Position numbers and translations under genes: made by a program
Shown: piece after piece, positions 11,335 to 20,374 of the stretch
Numbering within the stretch: position 1 is the stretch's first letter
How the letters are laid out: every line of letters begins with the position of its first letter
From: Azorinus chamasolen
Taxonomy: Eukaryota; Mollusca; Bivalvia; Cardiida; Solecurtidae
Direction: 5' to 3'
DNA length: 64,000 nt
NCBI GenBank assembly: GCA_963576725.1
Contig: OY755252.1
Span: 25,998,722-26,062,721 of the forward strand
Notes under the pieces: model-generated
Database searches by the model: none
What the model was told of the DNA's origin: nothing
The model's input: the letters and a program-made list of their open reading frames with translations, nothing else

Positions 11335-11409
11335 AAAAGTGTGTTTGTGAAAGCTCCTCCTTTTCTAGAATCTTTCCCCCACATGCTATTATTAGGTCAG
11401 ATACACCAG
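11335..11409 (-). CDS. BRCT exon, 5' piece (GVSDLIIACGGKIL)
   Basis: An acceptor (GATGCTTTGCAG) precedes CT GGT GTA.., read in phase 1. The frame GVSDLIIACGGKILEKEEL then SQTH is open up to the junction with element E1. The helix followed by Gly-Gly-Lys is the alpha1-beta2 signature of BRCT domains, and it joins in frame to the piece at 8908-8855 and to the Trp exon at 6412-6311. The upstream exon should end with one base of a split codon. I could not find it between 11410 and 13650. Confidence 0.6.
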
Positions 11410-11599
11410 CTGCAAAGCATCAATGAAATGGTATAACTAGAAGGATGTTCCTATGAAATCAACACAAATGTCTGTTTAGCACATATTTTAATTTATCAGA
11501 ATATTAGACTAAGTGTAAAACAAGAGCACCTCATGCGGGTGCCAACACTTGTCTGTTAGAATGTAGCCCTTAATTGTGACTGTGAATAAGTGTGTGAAG

Positions 11600-12774
11600 C
11601 AGGGTAAATACCGGGGGCGGTAAATACCGCTGGTAAATACCGGTTTTTACCGGTCCGGTAAATACTCCCAAAATGGCCAATACTGGCATTTACTGGCAAA
11701 TACTCCAGAAAAGGTGGAATATATATTATTTCTTAGAAGTTTATTGTTTTTATAAAGGCTGTTTTAAATTGCTGGTTAGTGGAATATTGATAAGTTTATT
11801 TATTGATTTCTAACCATCATTTTACTGAGGGTTTAAACTGTTTCATACCTGCTAAGGGTACTCATCAGTTGGCTTATATATCTTATCTAGGAGTTTCATC
11901 TGGTTTGCAGAAAAGTCCTGTATAGCTCTAAATTTTAAATAGTGGCATGATTCTACCGGTATAATGTGTTAAAATCATCAGTACAACAGACCAACTCCTT
12001 TGTCTGATACTGCAGTTTGATTGGTTTAATCTGAATCATTGCCCCTCCAAATTGTCTATATAATATTGTGTTTGACACTTCATGGTTCATTGTGTGTATC
12101 TCTTAAATGGAAAGTGTATATGTTTTTACAACAATTACCATAGTTGCCAGTAGAGGTGTCAAAACTGTTGCTTTGAGAGCTGATCTGACAGTAATTTGCA
12201 GTGGGTTAGGTGGCCAGTATTGTATCTCTTAATATCTGTTACTCAGTTCTCTACAACTGACTGCCAGTCTTTTGATTTTCATGAAACTTGGTTCATTCAA
12301 AATTCAGCTTAAACTAGAAAACTGACTCAGTCACAGAGAGAGAGAGAGCCCTGTAATCAAGGACAGATAACTCTAGACATAGTGATCAGATTCAAAAACT
12401 ATAGACGTCTTCCTCTGATGATACTATAGCATAATTATGCCTTAATATGAAACCAATATGTGAAGTACTGTTTGAGTTATCATGTCACATCAAAAGTGCT
12501 AACGGATGGACAGAAATTGTGATTCCTATAGGGTTCCTGCAGTTCCAAGCAGGGCCCTAATTACACCTTTTATTTTATTTTTTGGGTTGTTTACACTGCA
12601 AATACATAAGGCAAAACTTGTATATATTATTAGAGAACTAATAAAGCTCATTAGGATGGTTTAAATACGTGCTACGCCCCTGGACAATTCAAAATACCAG
12701 TAAATGCCAGTAAATCCCGGTATTTACCGTCAGCACAGTAAATACTCATAAATGCCGGCATTTTGCCAACCCTG
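11600..12774 (+). mobile_element. Non-autonomous hAT element, 1175 bp, 8 bp TSD
   Basis: The ends CAGGGTAAATACCGG and CCGGCATTTTGCCAACCCTG form short hAT-type terminal inverted repeats (CAGGGT / ACCCTG). Both sides carry the perfect 8 bp target duplication GTGTGAAG (11592-11599 and 12775-12782). Subterminal regions are crowded with TAAATACCGG / CCGGTATTTA motifs, as expected for hAT transposase binding. No transposase frame is present, and the interior holds a short GA run at about 12336-12349. It depends on a transposase supplied elsewhere. Confidence 0.9.
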
Positions 12775-12885
12775 GTGTGAAGTTTTATAAGATTTGCATG
12801 ATAGTAAAGAAGTTATAACCAAGGTTAAAGTTTCTGGACGACAGTGACCAGGACGTGGATGCTGGAGTTACAACAATAGCTAATA

Positions 12886-13194
12886 CAGTTGAACTTCGAT
12901 ATCTCAAACTCGGAAAACTCGAACTTTGGGAGAACTCGAACAAAAAGTTCAGTCCCTGCAAAACTTACAATACAGAATTGCTCTAAAATTTATCACTACA
13001 GGTATCTAGAAACACATATGACAGCTTAATACAGGTCTAAAGTAATGCTGAAAGCTCCTACAGCAATACTTTAAACCTGTATTAAGCTGTGGCCTTGAGA
13101 AAATGTTCAGATTAGAAATCGGATGACTTGAACTCCTCTTATCTCGAACTAATTTGTACGGTCCCTTGAAGTTCGAGTTATCCAAGTTCAACTG
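12886..13194 (+). mobile_element. TA-flanked MITE, Tc1/mariner-pogo type, 309 bp
   Basis: The ends CAGTTGAACTTCGATATCTC and AGTTATCCAAGTTCAACTG are terminal inverted repeats, flanked by TA at 12884-12885 and 13195-13196. The CAGTTGAAC start is typical of pogo/Tigger-like non-autonomous elements. The centre contains a nested near-perfect palindrome (13021-13090) with arms CAGCTTAATACAGGT / ACCTGTATTAAGCTG. It split the terminal hairpin of C1. Confidence 0.85.
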
Positions 13195-13222
13195 TATATT
13201 GTTCTTCGAAAAGCAGTGAGGT

Positions 13223-13650
13223 AAAAGGGCTCCATGAAGCTTCTTGATGTAGACACAAACAGAACATTACAACCAATGACGGAGCAATAGACAAAGGCTC
13301 TTATTTCAAATCCCAGAGTAGCCATTTCTCCATCAAAAGAAATTCTGCATAGACTTGCTTTAAATCCTCTTTCTCTTGAATATTTACCTAAGATTTAATG
13401 ACATCATGAATATTTATTTGCTGATTTTTAAAATGCTAGTGGCGAACGAACACAAAATGTTTTTGGCTCTGGATGAAACTATAGAATAAGATCTAGATAA
13501 TTCCATAGGCAAACAGAGCAGACCCTGAGCAGACGATTCCTATAGGACTGAGGAGCCATCTGATCTGGGTCTAGTGTTTGCAAAGGCATGAAAAAAACTT
13601 TATATGAAGGAAAGGAATAATCGTTATCCTTCCTGGACAGTATATATTAC
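13223..13650. other. Unique DNA between C1 and the PTRH1 exon
   Basis: A minus-strand frame is open for about 43 codons at about 13350-13225 after a plausible acceptor (CTATGCAG), but I recognise no family in it. A palindromic MITE core lies at 13509-13582 (GCAAACAGAGCAGACCCTGA..TCTGGGTCTAGTGTTTGC). Confidence 0.3.
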
Positions 13651-13877
13651 CTGTTCTACTCTACATGTAGCTACACTGGTTCCATTCACATTCATAGGTA
13701 TCTTAGGCTTGAGCAAATTACAAACTCAATGTTGTTGATATTGGCTATCCCAACACAGCCTGAACAACTCTTGTTTTTGGAGAGGGAGACATTCAAGTAT
13801 TCTGCCATCTTGTCCACTACCTGCATACCCACACTGTGCCGAGTCGTCTGGAGGTCATGGTTACCCAGTCCCACAAA
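13651..13877 (-). pseudogene. PTRH1: Peptidyl-tRNA hydrolase exon (PTRH1 type) with a one-base frameshift
   Basis: This enzyme hydrolyses the ester bond of peptidyl-tRNA to recycle stalled tRNA, and PTRH1 is the mitochondrial/bacterial-type form. The minus strand reads FVGLGNHDLQTTRHSVGM right after an acceptor (CTCTGTTTTAAG), then VVDKMAEYL, and later LLKPKIPMNVNG before a donor (CAG then GTAATA). These match the Pth signature with the Asn of GLGN, the catalytic His of TRHSVG and the Met-Asn pair. The two halves are in different frames: after NINNIEFV the reading must shift for LLKP. The exon is 227 nt. One added base would make 228 nt (76 codons), phase 0 at both ends. So a one-base deletion or an assembly error is likely. 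Exons with the remaining catalytic Asp and Asn were not found below 13650. Confidence 0.8.
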
Positions 13878-13975
13878 CTTAAAACAGAGACATATATCGG
13901 CTGACATTAGTTGTCATTTGGGATAAAATTATAAATAACAGTGCTTAACTTTAACATACATTTGATATGAAAGGC

Positions 13976-14090
13976 TTAACCCTTTTCTCCATAATATGCC
14001 TTTCTACGCCTTTGCAAACAGAGTATACCCAGATCAGATGGCTCCTAAAGGAGCCGTCTAATCAGGATCTGCTCTGTTTGCTCATGATAT
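13976..14090 (+). mobile_element. TTAA MITE with palindromic core (right end lost)
   Basis: TTAA then CCCTTTTCTCCATAATATG, followed by a palindrome at 14014-14081 (GCAAACAGAGTATACCCAGA..ATCAGGATCTGCTCTGTTTGC, centre CCTAAAGG). No right terminal repeat is visible. Confidence 0.6.
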
Positions 14091-14096
14091 AGTATA

Positions 14097-14160
14097 CAGT
14101 AAAACCCCTCTAACGGACCTCTTTAGACAGCTACTCTGGGACTCTTGGAATATTCATATT
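14097..14160 (+). mobile_element. TA MITE left-end fragment
   Basis: CAGTAAAACCCCTCTAACGG after TA matches the terminus of the complete MITE at 59234-59396. No right end was found. Confidence 0.45.
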
Positions 14161-17100
14161 TTGATATTCATTGTTTGCCAGTGCACGTCCGAAGAGTTCA
14201 GCAGGTTAAAAGATTGACTAAACTTAATTTCAACAACTTGGCAATCAATAGCCGAAGTGAGAGAACACATACTATAGCAGAGCTCGAGCAACAGGGCGAT
14301 TTGGGCGAAAACTGCGCTCAAACAGGTCAATTTTCGCCCTGATCATCAGGGTTTGGCGAAATGCAAGTCGCCCTAACTTTAAGACTGTAAACACCGCTCT
14401 CGTATGTGAAAAAGCCATCATTTGTCAACCACCGACTCCAAAAAATTAGCTCCGCCCATGGGTGTTAATGAGTGTTAGATAGACAAAGGTCAGACCATTC
14501 TTCCAATCATAACAAAGGTATTTGAGACCACCTATTGATTTGTGAAATTGCTGACTTACGCCGTGTCCACTGACATGTGACAGAGCGAAAATCAACACGT
14601 TATGAATGTGTTATTAAATCATGTGCAAAACAGCAGACAAACTCGAAACGGATCACTCAACCATTATCTACAGTAATCAGTTTTAAATGTTTTAACGATT
14701 ATGACTTTAATTTAATAAGAATCATTTATTTCTGCAGGTCAGTGGGAATTCTTGCAAAGTTTACTTACCTCATAAAATCCTTTTAAATCCCAAATCATTT
14801 GAAGTTAACACAAGATTATTTTGCAGCCTGCAGGTCAAGCGTCTAAACCAATTGTTTTTATGACAGAGGGCGTTCCAAATCGTAATTTGCATTATGTCAA
14901 CGGTCAAATCTTAGCTGCACAATTATCACGTAATGATTACATGAATCTGCATACACATAATAAGGAATATGTTTAAACTTTTTTCAGTTATAACATTTTC
15001 AATGTTAATCTAATGTGCTTTCGTGTAATGTGTTGAAAAAAGAATGCATAAACACAGCTCGATTGTAAACTTCAGCAAGAGGCTGAAACCGTGTATTTTT
15101 GTCACTGGCAAAAAATCAATAGTCCAGCTCCAGGTGTTTGACCTTTAGCCTGCTGAGCAAATTATGTTTACTGAATGTTTCACCTACTACATTTTCAAAA
15201 TTCAAGCTATAATCAATTTGTCTACCAAAATGCAATCAGACTGTCAAACATTTAGATCCTCATCTGGATCCAAACTGTTTGCATAGGTATTCACTCATCC
15301 ACCCATAGCAGGCTAAAGGTTAAGCATCTAAATTTGTGTTGATCTGCAATGGTTGCTGATTTCTGCTGACACAAAAGGTCACACAGGGAGTGAACATTTA
15401 ATTGGTTATTGCACATGTAGACAGTAGTATTACAGAGGGGATTAAAAATAACCACATATTATTTTAAGAGAATATAAATAACTTATTTCAGAGGAAGATT
15501 TAATACATCAGTATCAGCATTGTATTACTGATTTTTTTTTTATCTGAAAGATGTGATATGTCATTGAAAATAATAATTTGGGATTTATAAGATCGTAGGC
15601 CAATAGGGTTTTATAAGGTCTGGATCCAAAATATTTCCAAGTCCTATAGTAACTAAATACTAAGATTTGGGCTGTGTATATTATGCAACAAATATTGATA
15701 TTGATCTGTCAGTTCTCTTTCTGAAACCTTGACTATAATGTTTAAGATTTTACAGATGTATAGAAACTTCCTACATGACATTGTATACTCATCTCATAAA
15801 GCTGCAACCTCCGAGTTGAACTATGTCTAAGTCAAAAGTCCACTTTCTTAAAACTTTCACATTGCCATGTAACTATTAGAAATAGAGACTTCATATTTGG
15901 CATGCCTACTCGTCTCATAAAGCTGCAACCTCCGAGTGGTACAATCATATGTCTATGTCATACATCATGGTCACACTTCAAAGTCAATGGTCAAAATTAT
16001 AGGTTAAATCATCTCTGTTATGGGCAACTTGTTTCGCATATACATGCTTCATATTGAACTTTCAATATTTTTGAATGATTAGTTTTGCGGATTTTAGGTA
16101 CTATTAAAAAGTCAATATTGCATTCATACCCTTTGATCTAGTGACACTAATATTGTTTAAGTATGTACTTAAACATTATAAAAGAGAAAAGGTATATTAT
16201 ATATTAGTATCCGATAAGCGAAACGGTTCACTTCTCCTTGAGCCTCCTCACTTCTCCCTAATCTGAGGCCCAAGGAGAAGTCACTTCTCCCTAAAATTTG
16301 AACCCAGCTTGAGCCCTGTATAGCTATCCAGGGTTACAGATAAGGTTTTGTGTTATTTGGGTATTTACTCCTTACTTTTTCAAGGAACTGGGTAATCAGA
16401 ATTTCAATTGAGTATCAAGAATAGTTTGAAATGAATTGCTTTTTACCCCAACAGTTTTAGATTCAATGTATTATATATGTTATAAGCCTACACCAACAAT
16501 TGAGATTGGTGTATGTCACAGAATTAAGACCCTTTTCGATCTGTAATTCTAACAGTCCATTAACTGATACTCGACATCCAAATGTTCGATGTACCTTCAT
16601 TTGCTAACATTTCAACACATAGTCTGGTCTATTACAATTTCATATAGGAGCCATATGATCTGGGTCTACGCTGTTTGCAAATGCATGGAAACATGTTTAT
16701 ATTAGAGAAAGGGTTTCATCTTTGAATGCTTAAATTTTAAGGTGGAATGGCCCGTCATATTGTTTAACTGTAGATTCCATTCATTATATAATAAGACTTA
16801 AATTTGCTATATGATTTTGAATAATAAACAGTGGAGACCCTGGTCAGAGGATTGCTTTTTAAGCTATCTTGTCTGGGTCTACATTTTTCAAATATTTATG
16901 TCAGTACACTTATTTCCCCCATGAATTGTTTTTGACAGTTTGAGACTATACTATTACATGACTTACTCAGCCGAAATATTGCTAATTTACTAACTAGACC
17001 TAGGAAAATAGTAACGATCAAAGGTGCCAGATCATGGTCAGTAAATCCCCTAATTTCTCAGCAGGGGACAAGGGTCAGTGATCACACAACTGCCATCTAC

Positions 17101-17640
17101 CACACACTGTTATATCAACAAAGCTATGAGCTATTACGTAACAGGAATGCTTCTAATGAAACAACTACAAAACAATGTGTCAATTGTCTCAAGTTATGAT
17201 TTGTTAAACAGCTTCCCGAACAATAGAAGATAATTTAACTATGGTATGTTTTTACTAATTAGATCTATGGTTAAGCATAATCAAACCCCAACGATTTAGA
17301 TCTATTTAAAAAGGTAATTTTTTGTGAATTATAGTTCTAAAGATAATATAGATTGATATGATCTAGATCTATTCTAAAATACTTTTACTAAATCTGCTAC
17401 GGTACTGTACAGTTCAAAGATCAGCTGGTAGTGAAATAACCGACAGAAATGTGCAAGTAACGGTTTATACCTGGGACGAATTACCCATGGTACGAAAGGA
17501 AAAAAGCATGCATTCAACACCTTACAGACAATAAAACAAACATTACCTTGACCGTCAACGGTAAGCTATCCAACTTCCTTTAGAAAAACAGCAAAATAAA
17601 TCCATTTTCTATGAATGACACTTTCGACACATATTATGTA
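14161..17640. other. Probable PTRH1 intron: mostly unique AT-rich DNA with repeat scraps
   Basis: No convincing exon. It contains a compact inverted repeat around 14288-14376 (CAGGGCGATT.. / ..AAGTCGCCCT). A half GGATCC-type palindrome lies at 15240-15287. A local duplication has period about 120 bp (CTCATAAAGCTGCAACCTCC at 15793 and 15913). An inverted repeat CACTTCTCCTTG / CAAGGAGAAGT lies near 16229-16285. A half GATC-type palindrome lies at 16640-16685. A minus-strand donor-like GAG|GTAAGTAAAC at about 14771 has no open exon attached. Confidence 0.4.
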
Positions 17641-17711
17641 CTGGGCTTTGGTCTAATGGATATGTACCTAGTCTTGCAAGCAGGGGGCCGTGGGTTAGAA
17701 TCTCAAGCTAT
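17641..17711 (+). other. tRNA-like sequence (Ala-TGC-like), probable pseudo-tRNA or SINE head
   Basis: GGTCTAATGG in the D-arm/A-box position, CTTGCAAG in the anticodon-loop position and GTGGGTTAGAATC in the T-arm/B-box position, in tRNA order and spacing. The acceptor stem does not pair well, so a working tRNA is doubtful. A T-rich stretch follows. A reverse-oriented relative is 170 bp away. Confidence 0.35.
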
Positions 17712-17880
17712 GCAGTTTACTTTTTTTTCTTTAAAAACTGATTTGCTATTTGTAAGTTTCATTTTAATTTTATACTTTTTAAAATTATATGTTAATATTT
17801 TGTTAATAATTAATTAATTACATGTTATTAATATCTATTGTTGTTTTGTACGGACAGTATTTTAATGAAAAAAAAAAATA

Positions 17881-17950
17881 TTAGTCACTGGTAAGAATCG
17901 AACTCAAGACCGCCACATGCAAGTCCAGATACATTTCCATTGCACCAAGA
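17881..17950 (-). other. tRNA-like sequence, inverted partner
   Basis: On the minus strand: TTGGTGCAATGG, ACTTGCATG and GAGTTCGATTC in tRNA order. It faces the sequence at 17641-17711, and A-rich DNA lies on its inner side. The pair may be inverted SINE heads. Function as a tRNA is doubtful because the stems are poor. Confidence 0.35.
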
Positions 17951-18361
17951 CAACTATGTTGAAAAAATTGCTGCTTGCTAGGGCTTTTAAAAATAAAGAA
18001 GCGCTGTCGTTTCGTTTTGTTTACATTAGAGTAGGTCATGTTTAACTGTATGCATACTTATCCATTCAGGAACCTCAGATAACTCTCATTTTTAGACTCC
18101 AAATTTATAAGCACATACCGGTATAAGGGCGTGCAGTTGCAATAACTCCAAATAAACATAACTATAGATACTGATAAAAGAGACATAAATTTCCATTCAC
18201 GGTTACCAGATTCGTACAAATGACATGCGTGTTATTTCCACACATTTCATTGTATTGCAAATTATCGCAGTATAGAAACGACACGTGCTCTATGCTTCCA
18301 TTTATCTCGATCTCAACTTAATCAAAAGAGTATATAGATCTCTAGTGGAAGAAAATATTAC

Positions 18362-18388
18362 CTGGGTTCCACACAACCTGTCCGCCAT
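18362..18388 (-). CDS. PTRH1: Candidate first coding exon of PTRH1 (MADRLCGTQ)
   Basis: The minus strand reads ATG GCG GAC AGG TTG TGT GGA ACC CAG then GTAATA, a good phase-0 donor. This joins in phase to the PTRH1 exon at 13877, giving ..CGTQ-FVGLGN... The same frame stays open upstream to another ATG at 18568 with the same surrounding bases, so the start could be either. The intron would be about 4.5 kb. The link is inferred from strand, order and phase only. Confidence 0.4.
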
Positions 18389-18590
18389 ATTGTTGTTGTT
18401 GCATGGCAGTTTCCTCCGTTTTTCTTCGGAGCACTCCTTCAAGGATCTTCGACAGCTTCCTGTGCTGATTATGTATATTAAATAGTCCGCACTATATATA
18501 CTATATTGTTTACCAGATTCAACATCAACAGATTTATCTACGAGCAACCGTTTAAACCTGTCCGCCATATTGTGTTCTGAAAGTTGGTTA

Positions 18591-18602
18591 TGCGCATGCG
18601 CG
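18591..18602. promoter_or_regulatory. NRF-1-type promoter motif TGCGCATGCGCG
   Basis: A perfect palindromic TGCGCATGCGC core, the known binding site of NRF-1 at promoters of nuclear genes for mitochondrial functions. It is just upstream (minus-strand sense) of the two candidate ATGs at 18568 and 18388, and suits a mitochondrial enzyme such as PTRH1. Confidence 0.55.
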
Positions 18603-18861
18603 ATCAGATTGCAGTTCCGCTGAAGCTGTAAAGTGTGTAAAGTCTCTCTACGGCCTAGTTTGTGTGCGAGTTAAATTTCAGTTACACACCGGAAACCGAA
18701 ACATATTAAAATTTTACGATTTTTGGCAATAAGAATGCAAAAAATAACGTTTAAAAATAATTTTACTTCCCACTACGTGTGCTTAGGTAGTGGGATTTTT
18801 TCATGTAGTGGGATTTTTGGTGTGTATCAGACACTTCGTAGTGGGATTCAGGCGCATACAG

Positions 18862-18973
<112 letters not shown>

Positions 18974-19173
18974 NNNNNNNNNNNNNNNNNNNNNNNNNNN
19001 NNNNNNNNNNNNNNNNNNNNNNNNNNNNNNNNNNNNNNNNNNNNNNNNNNNNNNNNNNNNNNNNNNNNNNNNNNNNNNNNNNNNNNNNNNNNNNNNNNNN
19101 NNNNNNNNNNNNNNNNNNNNNNNNNNNNNNNNNNNNNNNNNNNNNNNNNNNNNNNNNNNNNNNNNNNNNNNNN
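18974..19173. other. Assembly gap, 200 N
   Basis: Exactly 200 undetermined bases, a conventional gap size, so the true length is unknown. It lies 400 bp upstream of the proposed PTRH1 promoter. Confidence 0.99.
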
Positions 19174-19574
19174 AACACGCTTTTACAACGAGTCGCCAAA
19201 GTGACAACCAACCTCTCTAGGACACAGATTGACTCTGTGGTTCGAAATAGAAATAAGCTCTAATACAAGTCGAAACACTATATAGCTGGTCTTTAAGGCA
19301 TTGTCTCGGTCCGATAGCATGAACGGATATTGTGTATGCACATTTTCTTCATTTAATATTTTCGAATAAATCTCTACAAGCTTGATATTGATATAGGCAA
19401 TATTCACTAATTTCCGTTTGTAAGTCTTTTCTTTCATTTTTCTTTTATTATATTTTTTCTTTTTTTTCGGGGGGTCAGAAAAACTATAGTTTAGTATGTT
19501 TTAGATACGTATGACGTGTTTAAAAAAACAATGTATTTGTGATGGAGCTGTTGTTGAGACAGCATGAAATGGGC
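19174..19574. other. Unique DNA before the satellite
   Basis: No coding or repeat structure seen apart from a T-rich stretch near 19430-19470. Confidence 0.4.
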
Positions 19575-19917
19575 ACATGTGATTTCAAACAATGTAAGTA
19601 TTTCACTTAGATGTGCGTGATTTTACCTCAGATTATTGGTATACAATTTGGGCGTGTAGAGTGATTTACCTCGAAATGTTTGTACACTTATCAGTTATTT
19701 TCTAAATGTTACACCAAACACATATATCCTGAGATTCACCAAATCACAACAATAGGTGCTGTTGAACATGTACATGTACATTATCAGTTCTCGAAAAGGA
19801 AGTCAGAGACCAAGGTCATACGAGTGCTAGAAAGAATTAATATGCGACACACCTCAATTTTGAGTTGAGTCAACATGTCATATTGCTATGTGGTTTGGTA
19901 ACAGATATCATTGGCGT

Positions 19918-20374
19918 AACAATATCGTTCGAAGGAACACATGTATCACCTGCTTGCAGTTGACACAAAAACTGTAAATCCACCGGACTGCAAACATCAG
20001 AATAAAGGTGAATAACTAAAACGTATTGCATGTATAGTGACAAACCTTGGTTATTTCAATGGTCCTCAATGAGAGGAAGACATATGTGAAATTTGAAAGC
20101 TCTATAATTAGTAATTAGAAATGATGACAAAGAAAGAAATGGTAACGGACAGCGAAAATCAGAACAAAATGGAATAACTCAAACAGTACTGATGTAGATA
20201 GGCGAACCTTAATTACTTTAATATTCTTCAATAAGAGGAACACAAATGTGAAATAAGAAAACTCTATAACGATTACTTTAGAAATGACAGCAAAAAAAGA
20301 AAGTGTGACGGACAGGCAGACAGACGATGAAAAATCAATCCCTAAGTGACACATTGCCTCTCGGAAAGTGACAC
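19918..20374 (+). mobile_element. HINE-like insertion H in the satellite (457 bp)
   Basis: The satellite phrase CATTGGCGT^AAAAAGGTGTC is split here. Insert H starts AACAATATCGTTCGAAGGAA and ends AAGTGACAC before AAAAA. It has two core copies of about 180 bp (GACAAACCTTGGTTATTTCA.. and GCGAACCTTAATTACTTTAA..) and a GACGGACAGGCAGACAGACG microsatellite near 20308-20327. ATGTATCACC at the head and GTGACAC at the tail are a weak subterminal inverted repeat. Confidence 0.6.

Larger units (their letters stand above)
11517..13222 (+). mobile_element. Family C HINE-like element (C1), old, carrying two later insertions
   Basis: The head is AACAAGAGCACCTCATGCGG followed by GTGCC. The tail AATAGCTAATATTG..TTCTTCGAAAAGCAGTGAGGT is a decayed version of the C2 terminal hairpin (36447-36470), now split by a TA MITE. 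A hAT element occupies 11600-12774, with host GTGTGAAG continuing on both sides (..AATAAGTGTGTGAAG / GTGTGAAGTTTTATAAG). Sequence decay agrees with its being the oldest layer. Confidence 0.65.

Noticed and set aside
11600..12774. Autonomous hAT transposase gene
   Set aside because: The element is only 1175 bp and has no long frame or catalytic motif. It is a non-autonomous copy.
14740..14860. Minus-strand exon ending at GAG|GTAAGTAAAC (about 14771)
   Set aside because: All frames between the nearest acceptor and this donor contain stops. At best it is an untranslated exon.
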